A DNA stretch of 64,000 nt from Elusimicrobiota bacterium (GTDB lineage: Bacteria; Elusimicrobiota; Elusimicrobia; UBA1565; UBA9628), in contig JAHFCF010000005.1 of assembly GCA_023249645.1 (NCBI GenBank), forward strand, positions 88,837 to 152,836. Direction: 5' to 3'. Positions 41,871-50,465 of the stretch are shown piece after piece. Position numbers and translations under genes: made by a program. Each line of letters starts with the position of its first letter. The first letter of the stretch is position 1. Below the pieces are notes generated by a model. That model had not been told where the DNA came from and searched no databases. It saw only the letters and a program-made list of their open reading frames with translations.

Positions 41871-43063
41871 CAGCGCGCGGCGGGCGTTCTCTGGGCCAAG
41901 CGGGGCAGGGCCTCAGCCATCTTCTGGATGCCCGCGCGGATGTTCTCCACCGAGTTGGCGTAGGAGAAGCGCAGATAGCCCTCTCCCAGGGAGCCGAAGG
42001 AGGTTCCGGCCAGGCACGCGACCCCCGCTTCCAGAAGCAGGAAATCCGCGATCTCCTTGGAGCTGCGGCCGAGCTTCTTGACGTTGGGGAAGACGTAGAA
42101 GGCTGCCTTGGGCGTGTGGCAGGAGACGCCGGGAAGGGAATTGAGGCCTTCCACGATGACGTCGCGGCGGCGCTTGAACTCAGCGACCATCTGGTCCACC
42201 GACTCTTGGGGACCTTGGAGAGCCTCGATGGCCGCGATCTGCGAGAAGCTGGCCGTGCAGGAGTGGCAGTTGGTGGCCAAAGTCGCCAGTTTCAAGATGA
42301 GTTCCTTGGGCGCCGCGGCGTAGCCCAAGCGCCAGCCGGTCATGGCGTAGGTCTTGGAGAAGCCGTCGAGGATGATGGTGCGCTCCTTCATCCCGGGAAA
42401 CTCGGTGATGGAATGGTGGACCGCATCGCCGTAGAGGATGCGGGAGTAGATCTCGTCGGAGAGAATGGCCACGTCCGGATGCCTGGCCATGATCTGGACT
42501 ATTTTGGCCAGGTCTTCCTTTTCCAGGAAGCCGCCCGTCGGGTTGGCGGGAGAGTTGATGATGAAGAGCTTGGTCTTGGGGGTGATGAGCTTCTCGAGTT
42601 CCTGCGGGTCGAAGTTGAAGTCGTTTTCCTCACGGATGGGGAGCGGCACGGGCTTTCCGCCCACGAACTTGATCATGGATTCGTAGATGGGGAATCCTGG
42701 ATTGGGATAGATGACCTCGTCGCCGGGATTGACCAGGGCGAGTATGGTGAAGAACATGACGGGCTTGCCGCCCGGCATGATGATGATCTCGTCTCTCTCG
42801 AACTTGACCCCGCGGGTCTTGGTGAGATACTCGGCGACAGCCGTGCGGGTCTGGGGCAGGCCGGCCGAGGGGCCGTAGTGGGTGAAGCCTTTGTCGATGG
42901 CGAGCTTGCCAGCCTCGCGGATGTTCTTGGGCGTGTCGAAATCAGGCTCGCCGATCTGCAGGTGGATGATTTTTTTGCCTTGGGCTTCCATGGCGCGCGC
43001 GCGCGCGAGCACCTCAAAAGCGGTTTCCGTGCCTATCGTCAGCATCGAACTGGCTAATTTCAT
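41870..43063 (-). CDS. Class I/II PLP aminotransferase
   Basis: 397 residues. PANPTG, DEIYSRILYG and the PLP Lys in DGFSKTYAMTGWRLGY (about 240), then R in LRFSYANS for the alpha-carboxylate. AspC/AlaA-like; donor specificity not decidable by eye. Coupled to the exporter gene by a 1-bp overlap. Confidence 0.93.
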   Translation of the reverse strand: MKLASSMLTIGTETAFEVLARARAMEAQGKKIIHLQIGEPDFDTPKNIREAGKLAIDKGFTHYGPSAGLPQTRTAVAEYLTKTRGVKFERDEIIIMPGGKPVMFFTILALVNPGDEVIYPNPGFPIYESMIKFVGGKPVPLPIREENDFNFDPQELEKLITPKTKLFIINSPANPTGGFLEKEDLAKIVQIMARHPDVAILSDEIYSRILYGDAVHHSITEFPGMKERTIILDGFSKTYAMTGWRLGYAAAPKELILKLATLATNCHSCTASFSQIAAIEALQGPQESVDQMVAEFKRRRDVIVEGLNSLPGVSCHTPKAAFYVFPNVKKLGRSSKEIADFLLLEAGVACLAGTSFGSLGEGYLRFSYANSVENIRAGIQKMAEALPRLAQRTPAAR

Positions 43064-43083
43064 GGATTTATTTTAGCAAAAAC

Positions 43084-43114
43084 GGGGTCAGACCTTCTCG
43101 TATTTTCCGTATTT
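43084..43114 (+). repeat. Type C short repeat, copy 2
   Basis: Same element as 4649-4679. Codes in reverse for the last residues (KYGKYEKV) and stop of HigA. Confidence 0.75.
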
Positions 43115-43474
43115 AGCCTTCCGCTTCTTGGTGCGGTATTTGGGCTTCGAGTCATGAATCAGAGAGCTATGGGAAGTTGCACGCGTATAGGGCATGCGCC
43201 GTCCATGGACCATTGAGAGGTCTTTGCGCGCTTGATATAAGTCGTGTGCTGTCTGCAGATTCATCCAAAACTCCGGCCCAGTCTTAAAATAGCGGCCCAA
43301 AAGAAGAGCCGTTTCGGCAGAGACTCCCCGCCTGCCGCGCACGAGCGTATTGATCCTTTGGATCGGGATATTTAATTCTTCAGCGAGACGCAGCTGCGCC
43401 AGGTGCATCGGTTCGAGGAATTCCTTGAGCAGTATCTCGCCGGGATGGTTCGGCTGTCTATTTCTTGGAATCAT
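43088..43474 (-). CDS. higA: HigA-like XRE antitoxin
   Basis: 128 residues. NHPGEILLKEFLEPMHLAQLRLAEELNIPIQRINTLVRGRRGVSAETALLLGRYFKTGPEFWMNLQTAHDLYQAR is the HigA/VapI signature with HTH 20-60. Family members are about 95-105 residues; the extra C-terminus is basic and ends in repeat-encoded residues. GGGAG precedes the ATG. Autorepressor of the operon. Confidence 0.93.
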   Translation of the reverse strand: MIPRNRQPNHPGEILLKEFLEPMHLAQLRLAEELNIPIQRINTLVRGRRGVSAETALLLGRYFKTGPEFWMNLQTAHDLYQARKDLSMVHGRRMPYTRATSHSSLIHDSKPKYRTKKRKAKYGKYEKV

Positions 43475-43486
43475 GGCGTCTCCCTA

Positions 43487-43777
43487 TTAATGGTAATCCG
43501 CAATCCTGATATTATTGGCTATGCCATTATTCCATCGAAAGGTAATTCGGTATTGGTCGTTCACCCTCATGCTGTAGTACCCGTGGAGTGAGCCTCTGAG
43601 CTTCTCTAATCGATTGCCCGGCGGTACTTTGAGAGCCTCCAGATTAACGGCTGCATTGATCATGTCGAGCTTCCTGGCGGCTGCATCCCAAAGTCGTTGT
43701 GGGATCTTGCGGGCTGCTGTTGTGTTTTCGCCATTCCAGATGTCTTCTGATGTTTTATCCCCGAAGCTCTGAATCAT
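43487..43777 (-). CDS. higB: HigB-like RelE toxin
   Basis: 96 residues. MIQSFGDKTSEDIWNG, PQRLWDAAARKLDMINAA, LRGSLHGYYSMRVNDQYRITFRWNNG and a final H: standard HigB, ribosome-dependent mRNase. Toxin-first order. Promoter overlaps an operator-like inverted repeat. Confidence 0.95.
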   Translation of the reverse strand: MIQSFGDKTSEDIWNGENTTAARKIPQRLWDAAARKLDMINAAVNLEALKVPPGNRLEKLRGSLHGYYSMRVNDQYRITFRWNNGIANNIRIADYH

Positions 43778-43788
43778 GGCATTTGGAT

Positions 43789-43828
43789 AGTTTAACAGAT
43801 AGTGTTCAATAATGCAAATAGCTGCATT
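43789..43828 (-). promoter_or_regulatory. higBA promoter and operator-like repeat
   Basis: Minus strand TTGCAT (43817-43812), 17 bp, TAAACT (43794-43789). Inverted repeat AATGCA-N6-TGCATT (43811-43828) covers the -35, as expected for HigA autorepression. Confidence 0.55.
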
Positions 43829-45236
43829 ATTTCGGCCGGCCAGGCGGCAGGATGTGCAGGGCTTCTCCGAGAGCGGCTTCAGCGGCCTCGGCCAAGGCCT
43901 CGCTCAAGCTCGGATGGGGATGCACCGTGGAGCCGAGATCTTCGAGAGTGGCGCCCAACTTGACCGCGAGGCAGAGCTCTCCGATCAAGTCCGAGGCGTC
44001 CGGACCCACGATGGCGCCGCTCAGGATCTTGTGGGTGTTCTTGTCCGCCGCGATCTTGACGAAGCCTTCGGTCTCGCGCATGGCGTGGGCCCGGCCCAGG
44101 GCTGTGAACGGGAAGCGGCCGACAATGATCTCGGCGCCGCGGGCCCGGGCCTCCGCTTCGCTTTCCCCCACCACGGCGATCTCGGGATCGGTGAAGATCG
44201 CGGCAGGGATGACGCCTCGTGTCTGGGCAGGTCGGCCAACGATATGGAGTGCTGTCACAACCGCTTCGCGCGAGGCTTTGTGCGCCAGATACGGCGGCCC
44301 GATCACGTCGCCGATCGCGTAGACATGGGGGAGCTTTGTCTGATGATGGTCGTTGACCAGGATGTGCCCTTTGCTGTCGCAGGAGATGCCCAACGCTTCC
44401 AAGCCCAAGTCCTTGCTGTTGGGAACGCGGCCGACGCTCAAGAGGATCTTGTCCGTTTCCAGGGTCTTGTCGCCCGACGGAGTCTGCACGGTGACTAGGA
44501 GCCCCCCCTGCGAGGCGGTGAAGTTCTTGGCCTTGGAGGCCGTCATCACTTCCACGTTGAGGCGCTGCAGGCCCCGCGACACGGGGCCGAGAAGATCCGG
44601 TTCCACGCCGCCGAGTATCTGCGGGAGGAATTCGACGATCGTGACCTGGGAGCCCAGCTTGGCGAAGAGTGTGCCCAGCTCCAGGCCGATGACGCCGGCG
44701 CCGATGACGAGAAGCCTCGGGGGTGCTTCTCGGAGCTTGAGAGCCTCCGTGGAGCTGATGATGCGGTTGCCGTCGAAAGCGAAGCCGGCGATCGCGATGG
44801 GCCGCGAGCCTGTCGCCACCACGGCGTGCTCGAAGGAGACCGTCTCTTGACCGGTAGCGGTCGTGATTGTTGCTTCATGCGCCGCGCTCAGCTGCGCCGT
44901 GCCGGCCAAGACTGCGACCGCATTGGCCTTGGCCAGGGAGGCGATGCCCCGGTTCAATCCCGCGACCATGACGTCCTTCCAGTCCTGGACCTTGGCCCAG
45001 TTCAGGCGCAAGTCAGGGGCTTCGAAGCCTTGGGTCTTGGCCTTGCGCGCCTTGTGAAGAAGGTCGCCTAAGTGGATGAGGCCTTTGGATGGGATGCAGC
45101 CGTCATTGAGGCAGACTCCGCCCAAACGGTCTTTTTCGACGAGGAGGACCTTCTTGCCTAGCTGTCCGAGTTTGAGGGCGGCGACGTAGCCGCCGGGTCC
45201 GGCGCCGATGACAAGGACTTCAGTGGAGAGAGGCAT
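43827..45236 (-). CDS. lpd: Dihydrolipoyl dehydrogenase
   Basis: 469 residues. FAD motif GAGPGGYVAALKL, redox disulfide GGVCLNDGCIPSK, NAD motif GAGVIGLELGTLFAKLG, YAIGDV, and interface His-Glu HPHPSLSEALAEAA. E3 of pyruvate/oxoglutarate dehydrogenase or glycine cleavage. Followed by lipA (8 bp after), so cofactor synthesis and use are linked. Confidence 0.96.
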   Translation of the reverse strand: MPLSTEVLVIGAGPGGYVAALKLGQLGKKVLLVEKDRLGGVCLNDGCIPSKGLIHLGDLLHKARKAKTQGFEAPDLRLNWAKVQDWKDVMVAGLNRGIASLAKANAVAVLAGTAQLSAAHEATITTATGQETVSFEHAVVATGSRPIAIAGFAFDGNRIISSTEALKLREAPPRLLVIGAGVIGLELGTLFAKLGSQVTIVEFLPQILGGVEPDLLGPVSRGLQRLNVEVMTASKAKNFTASQGGLLVTVQTPSGDKTLETDKILLSVGRVPNSKDLGLEALGISCDSKGHILVNDHHQTKLPHVYAIGDVIGPPYLAHKASREAVVTALHIVGRPAQTRGVIPAAIFTDPEIAVVGESEAEARARGAEIIVGRFPFTALGRAHAMRETEGFVKIAADKNTHKILSGAIVGPDASDLIGELCLAVKLGATLEDLGSTVHPHPSLSEALAEAAEAALGEALHILPPGRPK

Positions 45237-45245
45237 GGGAGGCTC

Positions 45246-46097
45246 CTAGGTGTTCATGAAGGCTTGGGCCGCGTGATACGAACTGCGCACCAAGGGGCCG
45301 CAGACCGCGTGCCTGAACCCCAATTGCTTGGCGCGCTCGGCCCAGCGATCGAACTCGGCCGGGGGAACGAAGCGTTCGACCGGGAGGTGGCGTTTGGAAG
45401 GGCGCAGGTACTGTCCCAAGGTCAGAAGGTCGACGCCGGATCGGCGCAGATCGTTCAGGGCGGTTTCAACCTCATCGGTCGTCTCTCCCAGGCCGAGCAT
45501 GAGTGAGGATTTGAGCGGCTTGTCCGGAGCCAGCGAGCGCAAGAGCGCCAGGGTCTTGAGCGAGAGATGGTACGAGGCCCGCGGATCGCGGACCAGCGGG
45601 GTCAACCGCTCCACGGTCTCCAGATTGTGGCCGAGGGCATCCGGCTCAGCCGCCAGGATCTCGCGCAGGGGCTCGCTCTCTCCCCGGAAATCTTGAAGAA
45701 GGATCTCGACGCGGATGGCGGGACAGCGGGACTTGACCGCGGCGATGCAGGCGGCTACATGGGAGGCCCCCTGGTCCGGCAGGTCGTCGCGACACACCGT
45801 GGTCAGGACCGCGTAGCTGAGTTTCATCTCGGCGATGGTCTGGGCGAGCCGGGCAGGCTCTTCTGGGTCCGGCAGCGGCGGATGGGCCTTGGTGGCCACC
45901 GCGCAGAAGCGGCAGCCGCGCGTGCAGGACGAGCCGAGGAGGATGAAGGTCGCGGTTCCCGCGCCCCAGCATTCGCCCCGGTTCGGGCAGTGCGCCTCGG
46001 AACAGACGGTGGAGAGTCCCCGCTCGGCGCAGACCGCGCTGATCGGACCGGACGGAAGACCCACTTTCAGCCAGGAAGGCAGCGGTGATCTATTCAT
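45246..46097 (-). CDS. lipA: Lipoyl synthase
   Basis: 283 residues from ATG at 46097; the frame runs on upstream but into trxB. Auxiliary cluster CSEAHCPNRGEC, radical-SAM CTRGCRFC, C-terminal RSSYHA with the conserved Ser ligand. Inserts two sulfurs into octanoyl groups. ATG overlaps the trxB stop by 8 bp. Confidence 0.95.
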   Translation of the reverse strand: MNRSPLPSWLKVGLPSGPISAVCAERGLSTVCSEAHCPNRGECWGAGTATFILLGSSCTRGCRFCAVATKAHPPLPDPEEPARLAQTIAEMKLSYAVLTTVCRDDLPDQGASHVAACIAAVKSRCPAIRVEILLQDFRGESEPLREILAAEPDALGHNLETVERLTPLVRDPRASYHLSLKTLALLRSLAPDKPLKSSLMLGLGETTDEVETALNDLRRSGVDLLTLGQYLRPSKRHLPVERFVPPAEFDRWAERAKQLGFRHAVCGPLVRSSYHAAQAFMNT

Positions 46098-47016
46098 GGC
46101 CGGCCAGGAAGCGCTCCGCCTCGAGGGCGGCGATGCAGCCCGTGCCCGCGGCGGTGATCGCCTGGCGGTAGCGGTGATCGGCCACGTCTCCCGCGGCGAA
46201 GACGCCGGAGACCGAGGTGCGTGCTCGCGCATCGGCCTCGACGAACCCGAGGGCGTCGAGCTTGAGCTGTCCGGCGAGGAATTCCACGGCCGGCGTGTGG
46301 CCGATGGCGACGAAGAGCCCTTGGCAGGCGAAGTCCTGCATCGCGCCGCTCTTCGCGTTCTTCAAGCGCAGGCCATGGACGTCGCCCTGGCCCAGGATGT
46401 CCACGACGATGTTGTCCCAGAGGAAGCGGATCTTGGGTTGGCGTCTGGCGCGCGCGATCATGGCGGCCGAAGCGCGCAGAGTGTCGCGGCGGTGGATGAC
46501 GGTGACGCGGGTCGAGAAGCGGGCCAAGAAGAGGGCTTCTTCCAGGGCCGTGTCCCCTCCCCCCACCACGGCTACTTCCCGGCCTTTGAAGAAAGGGCCG
46601 TCGCAGGTGGCGCAGGCGGAGACCCCATGCCCCATGAGGCGCTTTTCAGACTCCAAGCCCAGGAGTTTGGCCCTGGCGCCGGTAGCGATGATGAGAGCTT
46701 CGGTCGAGGCTTCGGAGCCGTCGGCGGCTTGGATGGCGAAGGGGCGCCGTCCCAGGTCGACCCGGACGGCCTCCTCGAAGATCATTTTCACGCCGAGTTT
46801 CTCGCACTGGCCTTTCATGCGTTGCATGAGCTCGGGGCCGAGGATCGGCTCGGCGAAGCCGGGGAAATTCTCCACATCGGTCGTGATCATGAGCTGGCCT
46901 CCCCAGCTGGAGCCCGCGAAGACCAAAGGCTCCAGGGAGGCGCGGGCCGCGTAGATGGCGGCGGTGCAGGCCGCCGGGCCGGAGCCGAGGATGACAACCT
47001 TTTTTGAAAAAGTCAT
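46090..47016 (-). CDS. trxB: Thioredoxin reductase
   Basis: 308 residues. GSGPAACTAAIYAARA (FAD), GGQLMITTDVENFPGF, redox CATCDGPFF, GGGDTALEEALFLAR (NADPH), VFAAGDVADHRYRQAITAAGTGCIAAL. Reduces thioredoxin with NADPH. TATAAT at 47037-47032 gives a leader of about 8 nt. Divergent from the response regulators. Confidence 0.96.
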   Translation of the reverse strand: MTFSKKVVILGSGPAACTAAIYAARASLEPLVFAGSSWGGQLMITTDVENFPGFAEPILGPELMQRMKGQCEKLGVKMIFEEAVRVDLGRRPFAIQAADGSEASTEALIIATGARAKLLGLESEKRLMGHGVSACATCDGPFFKGREVAVVGGGDTALEEALFLARFSTRVTVIHRRDTLRASAAMIARARRQPKIRFLWDNIVVDILGQGDVHGLRLKNAKSGAMQDFACQGLFVAIGHTPAVEFLAGQLKLDALGFVEADARARTSVSGVFAAGDVADHRYRQAITAAGTGCIAALEAERFLAGHE

Positions 47017-47050
47017 AATAGGAAGAAGGTGATTATAACATTATCGCCAA

Positions 47051-47079
47051 TTGACAGAAGGCTGAGCAATCCCTAGACT
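47051..47079 (+). promoter_or_regulatory. Promoter of the response-regulator pair
   Basis: TTGACA (47051-47056), 17 bp, TAGACT (47074-47079). Since the -10 abuts an ATG at 47080, the transcript must begin after it; this selects the ATG at 47089. Confidence 0.75.
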
Positions 47080-47088
47080 ATGGATACG

Positions 47089-47475
47089 ATGAAGAACTCA
47101 AAACCGAAGAAGGTGCTGGTCGTTGAGGACGAAGCGGATTTCCGCGACATGCTCACGCAGATCCTGGAGCGCGCGGGCTACGCGGTCTCGGCCGCTCCCA
47201 ACGGCGAGGAAGGCCTGGCCCTGTACCGCACGGCGGCCCCAGACGTCGTCATCCTCGACGTGCACCTGCCGGACATGAGCGGCTTTGAGATCTGCCGGCA
47301 GATCCGCCTGCAGGGCCCGCGTCCCCAGACGCCGATCCTCATGTGCACGGTCCGCTCCGAGGTGTCCGGGGTGGCGGAGGGGCTCGGTTCCGGGGCCACT
47401 GATTACGTGCTCAAGCCTTTTCAAGTCTCCGATATGCTCGAGCGCGTGCGGCGCGTCCTGCAACAGGCTTCATGA
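47089..47475 (+). CDS. Single-domain response regulator (receiver)
   Basis: 128 residues from ATG at 47089. VEDEADF acidic pocket, phospho-Asp in VVILDVHLPDMSG, Thr in MCTVRS and Lys in VLKPF. No output domain, so a phosphate shuttle like CheY. Overlaps the next regulator by 4 bp. A CheY-type protein next to MotA/B and FliG-like genes could signal to that motor. Confidence 0.9.
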   Translation: MKNSKPKKVLVVEDEADFRDMLTQILERAGYAVSAAPNGEEGLALYRTAAPDVVILDVHLPDMSGFEICRQIRLQGPRPQTPILMCTVRSEVSGVAEGLGSGATDYVLKPFQVSDMLERVRRVLQQAS

Positions 47476-48164
47476 AGGACAGGCTTAAAATCGCCGTTGT
47501 GGACGATGACCCCAAGTGGGTGGCGTTCGTCGCGTCCCTCTTGAACCGGCAGGGCCACGAAGTGACCCGTTTTTCGTCCGCGGGCAAGTTCTTCGACTCC
47601 CTGGTCAAAACGCATTTCTCGCTGCTGGTGCTCGACATGAATCTGCCGGGCATGCACGGCCGCGAGATCATCCGGGTCGTGCGCGTCAATCCAGAGACCC
47701 GGCGCATGCTCATCGTGGGTCTTTCGGACTGCGAGGTGCAGAGCTCTCACGCCGTGGAAGCCTTGAACGCCGGCGCCGACGAATATCTCCCCAAGCCCGT
47801 GGACGTCGAATTCCTCGCGGCGCGCGTCGCGGCGCTGTTGCGGCGCCATCAGGAATCCAAGGAACCCGATGCGGAGCGCCTCTGCGTCGGGAGCCTGGTG
47901 GTCCTTCCCGCGCAGCAGGAGGCCAGCGTCGCCGGCAAGAAGGTGGCCCTGACCAACCTGGAGTTCCAGCTCCTGCTCTATTTTTTGCGCAACGCCAACC
48001 GCGTGCTGACCCGCCAGCTCATCCTCGACCAGGTCTGGGGCATCAAGACGCCGATGGACACGCGGACCGTGGACAAGCACGTGGAATCGCTGCGCCGCAA
48101 GCTGGGAGATGTCGGCAAGAGGTTCGAGACCGTCGTCAAGGTCGGCTATCTCTTAAAGGTCTAA
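47472..48164 (+). CDS. OmpR-family response regulator
   Basis: 230 residues. Receiver with VDDDP, phospho-Asp LLVLDMNLPGMHG and KPVDVE, then a winged-helix DNA-binding domain about 125-228 (LTNLEFQLLLYFLRNANRVLTRQLILDQVWG...RTVDKHVESLRRKLGD). Probably paired with one of the kinases in the cluster. A REP follows its stop by three bases. Confidence 0.92.
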   Translation: MKDRLKIAVVDDDPKWVAFVASLLNRQGHEVTRFSSAGKFFDSLVKTHFSLLVLDMNLPGMHGREIIRVVRVNPETRRMLIVGLSDCEVQSSHAVEALNAGADEYLPKPVDVEFLAARVAALLRRHQESKEPDAERLCVGSLVVLPAQQEASVAGKKVALTNLEFQLLLYFLRNANRVLTRQLILDQVWGIKTPMDTRTVDKHVESLRRKLGDVGKRFETVVKVGYLLKV

Positions 48165-48166
48165 TT

Positions 48167-48192
48167 GGGGTCAGGTCTTGACTTTTGACTGA
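48167..48192 (+). repeat. REP type B, copy 7
   Basis: Three bases after the OmpR-type regulator stop, in the gap before the convergent coiled-coil kinase gene. Confidence 0.85.
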
Positions 48193-48255
48193 GCCAACCG
48201 ACAGAATCGTTTCTGTTTGAGAGTCGTCCGGAAAACTTGCGCACACCAAGTTCGC

Positions 48256-50352
48256 TCAAGGAAGAGCGTCTGGCTGCATGGGAGGCGGCTCGCCCTGGTC
48301 CGCGGAAAAGCGCAAGGTCACGAGGGCGCCGATCTTCTCGTTGTTGGCCGCCTCCAGGCTGCCCCCCCAGCGTTCCAAGAGACGATGGACCATGGCCAGG
48401 CCGAGGCCGAGATGCCCGGCCTTGGTCGTCGCGAAGGGCGTGGGGAAGCGCGCGAGGGCTTCGCGGCTGAAGCCGGTCCCGGTGTCGGAGAAGGAAACAG
48501 AGGCCGCACCGGTCGCGGCATCCTTGAAGACTTTCACGATCAGAGAGCCGTTGCGCGGCATGCTCTCATAGGCGTTGCGCAAGACCTGATACAGGGCCAG
48601 GCGCAGCCCCTCCGGGTGGAAAAGGACCGCCGGCAGGTCCGCATCCATGTGGCGGCCCAGGCTGATGCCGCGCTGGCGCATGGCCGGCTCCCAGACGGCT
48701 ATGGCGGCTGTCACGGGAGTCTCCAGGCGAGCGGCGCTGGGAGCGGGGCCGGCTTCATCGAGGAATTCTCCCAGGGCGGTGAGGGCATCCGTGCCCTGGG
48801 CCAGGGCTCCGGCTGCCAGCTTGAGCCGGGCGCGCTGGTCGTTGGCCAGCGGAGTGGCTGAGAGCTTGCGCAGGTGGGCATAGGAGGCGTTGAGGGATCG
48901 GCGCATGAAGTCCAGGACCTTGGACCAACCGCTTTCCAGCACGGGTTCCAGAGACGGCATCGTCGGCGCCATGCCCGGTTCTTCGGGTGCGAGCGCGGCA
49001 GGCTCGGCGGCAGGCTCAGGGACGTGGGGCCCCGGCTGAGAGAGTTCCTCGATCCGTTTTTGAGCCTGCTGAAGCTTCTTTTCGAGTTCCTCCACCTGGG
49101 CGCGCGTTGAGATTTTTGCAGCCTCCAAGGTGCGCTTGAGATCTTCGCCGATGTCCTTTCCTTCAGATGACTTGGCTAGGAGCTGCTTTTCGAGGATCTC
49201 GACCTGCGTGATCAGCGCTTTTTGTTGCAGGCGTTGCTCTTCAAATTCGGTGTTGCGGTTGTCCAGTTCATCCTGCTTGGCCTTAAGGCGTTTTTTGATC
49301 TCCTCGACCTGGGCAGCGGAGGCGGCCCGCAACTGCTCGAGTTGGCCTTGCCGTTGGGAGTCGCTGGCCTCTGCCTTCATCCGCTCAGCTTGCACCTGGT
49401 TTTCAAGCTCAGCGGTCTTCGCGGCTGAGGCGGCTTGCTGTTTGCCAAGATCAGCTCGCCACCGAGAGATGCCGGCCTCAGCCTCCACCTGCTTGGCTTT
49501 GAGCCGCTCTTCGATCTCCTCGATCTGCGCGGCCGCGGTCGCCTGGGTTTTTTGAAGAAGTTCCTGGAGTTCCTGGATCTGAGCGGCTGAGACAGCCTGC
49601 TGCTGGAGGAGCTGTTCCTGCAGGTCCGCGGCCTGGGCGGAAGAGACGGCCTGGGTCTTTTGGAGCAATTCCTGCAGTTGCTGGATCTGCGCGGCCGAGG
49701 CGGCCTGCTGTTCCTCGAAGCGTTTCTGGATCTTGCCGAGGCGGCGGGCCTCCTCGCTGTTCAGGGTGGCAAGACGGTCCTGCAATTCTTGACGCTTGAC
49801 GCCTTCCTCGGCCTGTTCTTGGCTGTGCAGGCTTTGCAGGGCCGCGATCTTGGCTTTTTCAGCCTCCTTGATCTGATGCAGCTCGGCCTGCAGCGCCGCT
49901 CTTTTGGCGGCTTCTTCGGCCTGCTCCTGCTTGAACAGATCCTGGAGGGCCTCGATGCGGGCCACCTCTGCGGCGCGCACCTGCCGCAGCTGGTCCTCCA
50001 ACGAGGCGATCGTGGCCGCATCCTCGACGCGGGCTTGGTGGAGATGATCCTCCAGGGCCTTGGTGAGCTCGGCGATCCGCCCGTCTCGCTGTGAAACGTC
50101 TTCCATGAGAAGCGCCGCCTGCTGCTGCAGGGCGGCCCATTTCTCGCGCCACGAGGCGTCTGAGGATTGCGTCTCCTTGAGCAGGGAGGCCAGGCGGGCC
50201 ATCTCCTGCGGCAGGCTGGCGGACGGAGTCAGGATGTCTGTGAGGGACACAGGGGCCTCGTCCGATTCCAGGGCCGCCTTGAGCTTTTGGAGCCTCTCTT
50301 GGGCGGCCTGGAGATCCCGACGGGCGCAGCGTAGCTCGCGCTCCTCTTGCAT
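48256..50352 (-). CDS. Coiled-coil kinase-like protein with HATPase domain
   Basis: 698 residues. 1-440 almost entirely coiled coil; 205-294 is five copies of an 18-residue unit (such as IQELQELLQKTQATAAAQ). A Pro/Ala linker (440-470) leads to a four-helix-like region (475-535) and an NtrB-like HATPase domain about 570-685 (LYQVLRNAYESMP, SDTGTGFS, GHLGLGLAMVHRLLERWGG). There is no normal H-box; H493 in AHLRKLSATPL is the only candidate. No membrane helix. TATAAT (50377-50372) and CGGAG precede the ATG. Divergent from motA. Confidence 0.8.
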   Translation of the reverse strand: MQEERELRCARRDLQAAQERLQKLKAALESDEAPVSLTDILTPSASLPQEMARLASLLKETQSSDASWREKWAALQQQAALLMEDVSQRDGRIAELTKALEDHLHQARVEDAATIASLEDQLRQVRAAEVARIEALQDLFKQEQAEEAAKRAALQAELHQIKEAEKAKIAALQSLHSQEQAEEGVKRQELQDRLATLNSEEARRLGKIQKRFEEQQAASAAQIQQLQELLQKTQAVSSAQAADLQEQLLQQQAVSAAQIQELQELLQKTQATAAAQIEEIEERLKAKQVEAEAGISRWRADLGKQQAASAAKTAELENQVQAERMKAEASDSQRQGQLEQLRAASAAQVEEIKKRLKAKQDELDNRNTEFEEQRLQQKALITQVEILEKQLLAKSSEGKDIGEDLKRTLEAAKISTRAQVEELEKKLQQAQKRIEELSQPGPHVPEPAAEPAALAPEEPGMAPTMPSLEPVLESGWSKVLDFMRRSLNASYAHLRKLSATPLANDQRARLKLAAGALAQGTDALTALGEFLDEAGPAPSAARLETPVTAAIAVWEPAMRQRGISLGRHMDADLPAVLFHPEGLRLALYQVLRNAYESMPRNGSLIVKVFKDAATGAASVSFSDTGTGFSREALARFPTPFATTKAGHLGLGLAMVHRLLERWGGSLEAANNEKIGALVTLRFSADQGEPPPMQPDALP

Positions 50353-50430
50353 GGCATGGTCTCCGGTTGAGATTATAAAAGAGAGGCATGTCCTATTTGT
50401 TGCGGAGCGAAGGCTGTAACATTTCTGAGC

Positions 50431-50459
50431 TTGACAAGTCCGTGGCGTCCCGTTACACT
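50431..50459 (+). promoter_or_regulatory. motA promoter, leaderless
   Basis: TTGACA (50431-50436), 17 bp, TACACT (50454-50459), then only six bases to the ATG at 50466. Transcription should begin at the start codon. Confidence 0.8.
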
Positions 50460-50465
50460 AATCCC

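Noticed and set aside
49500..49760. Repeated DNA blocks that could look like a repeat array
   Set aside because: They encode the 18-residue coiled-coil units of the kinase-like protein, in frame and diverged at third positions; not CRISPR.
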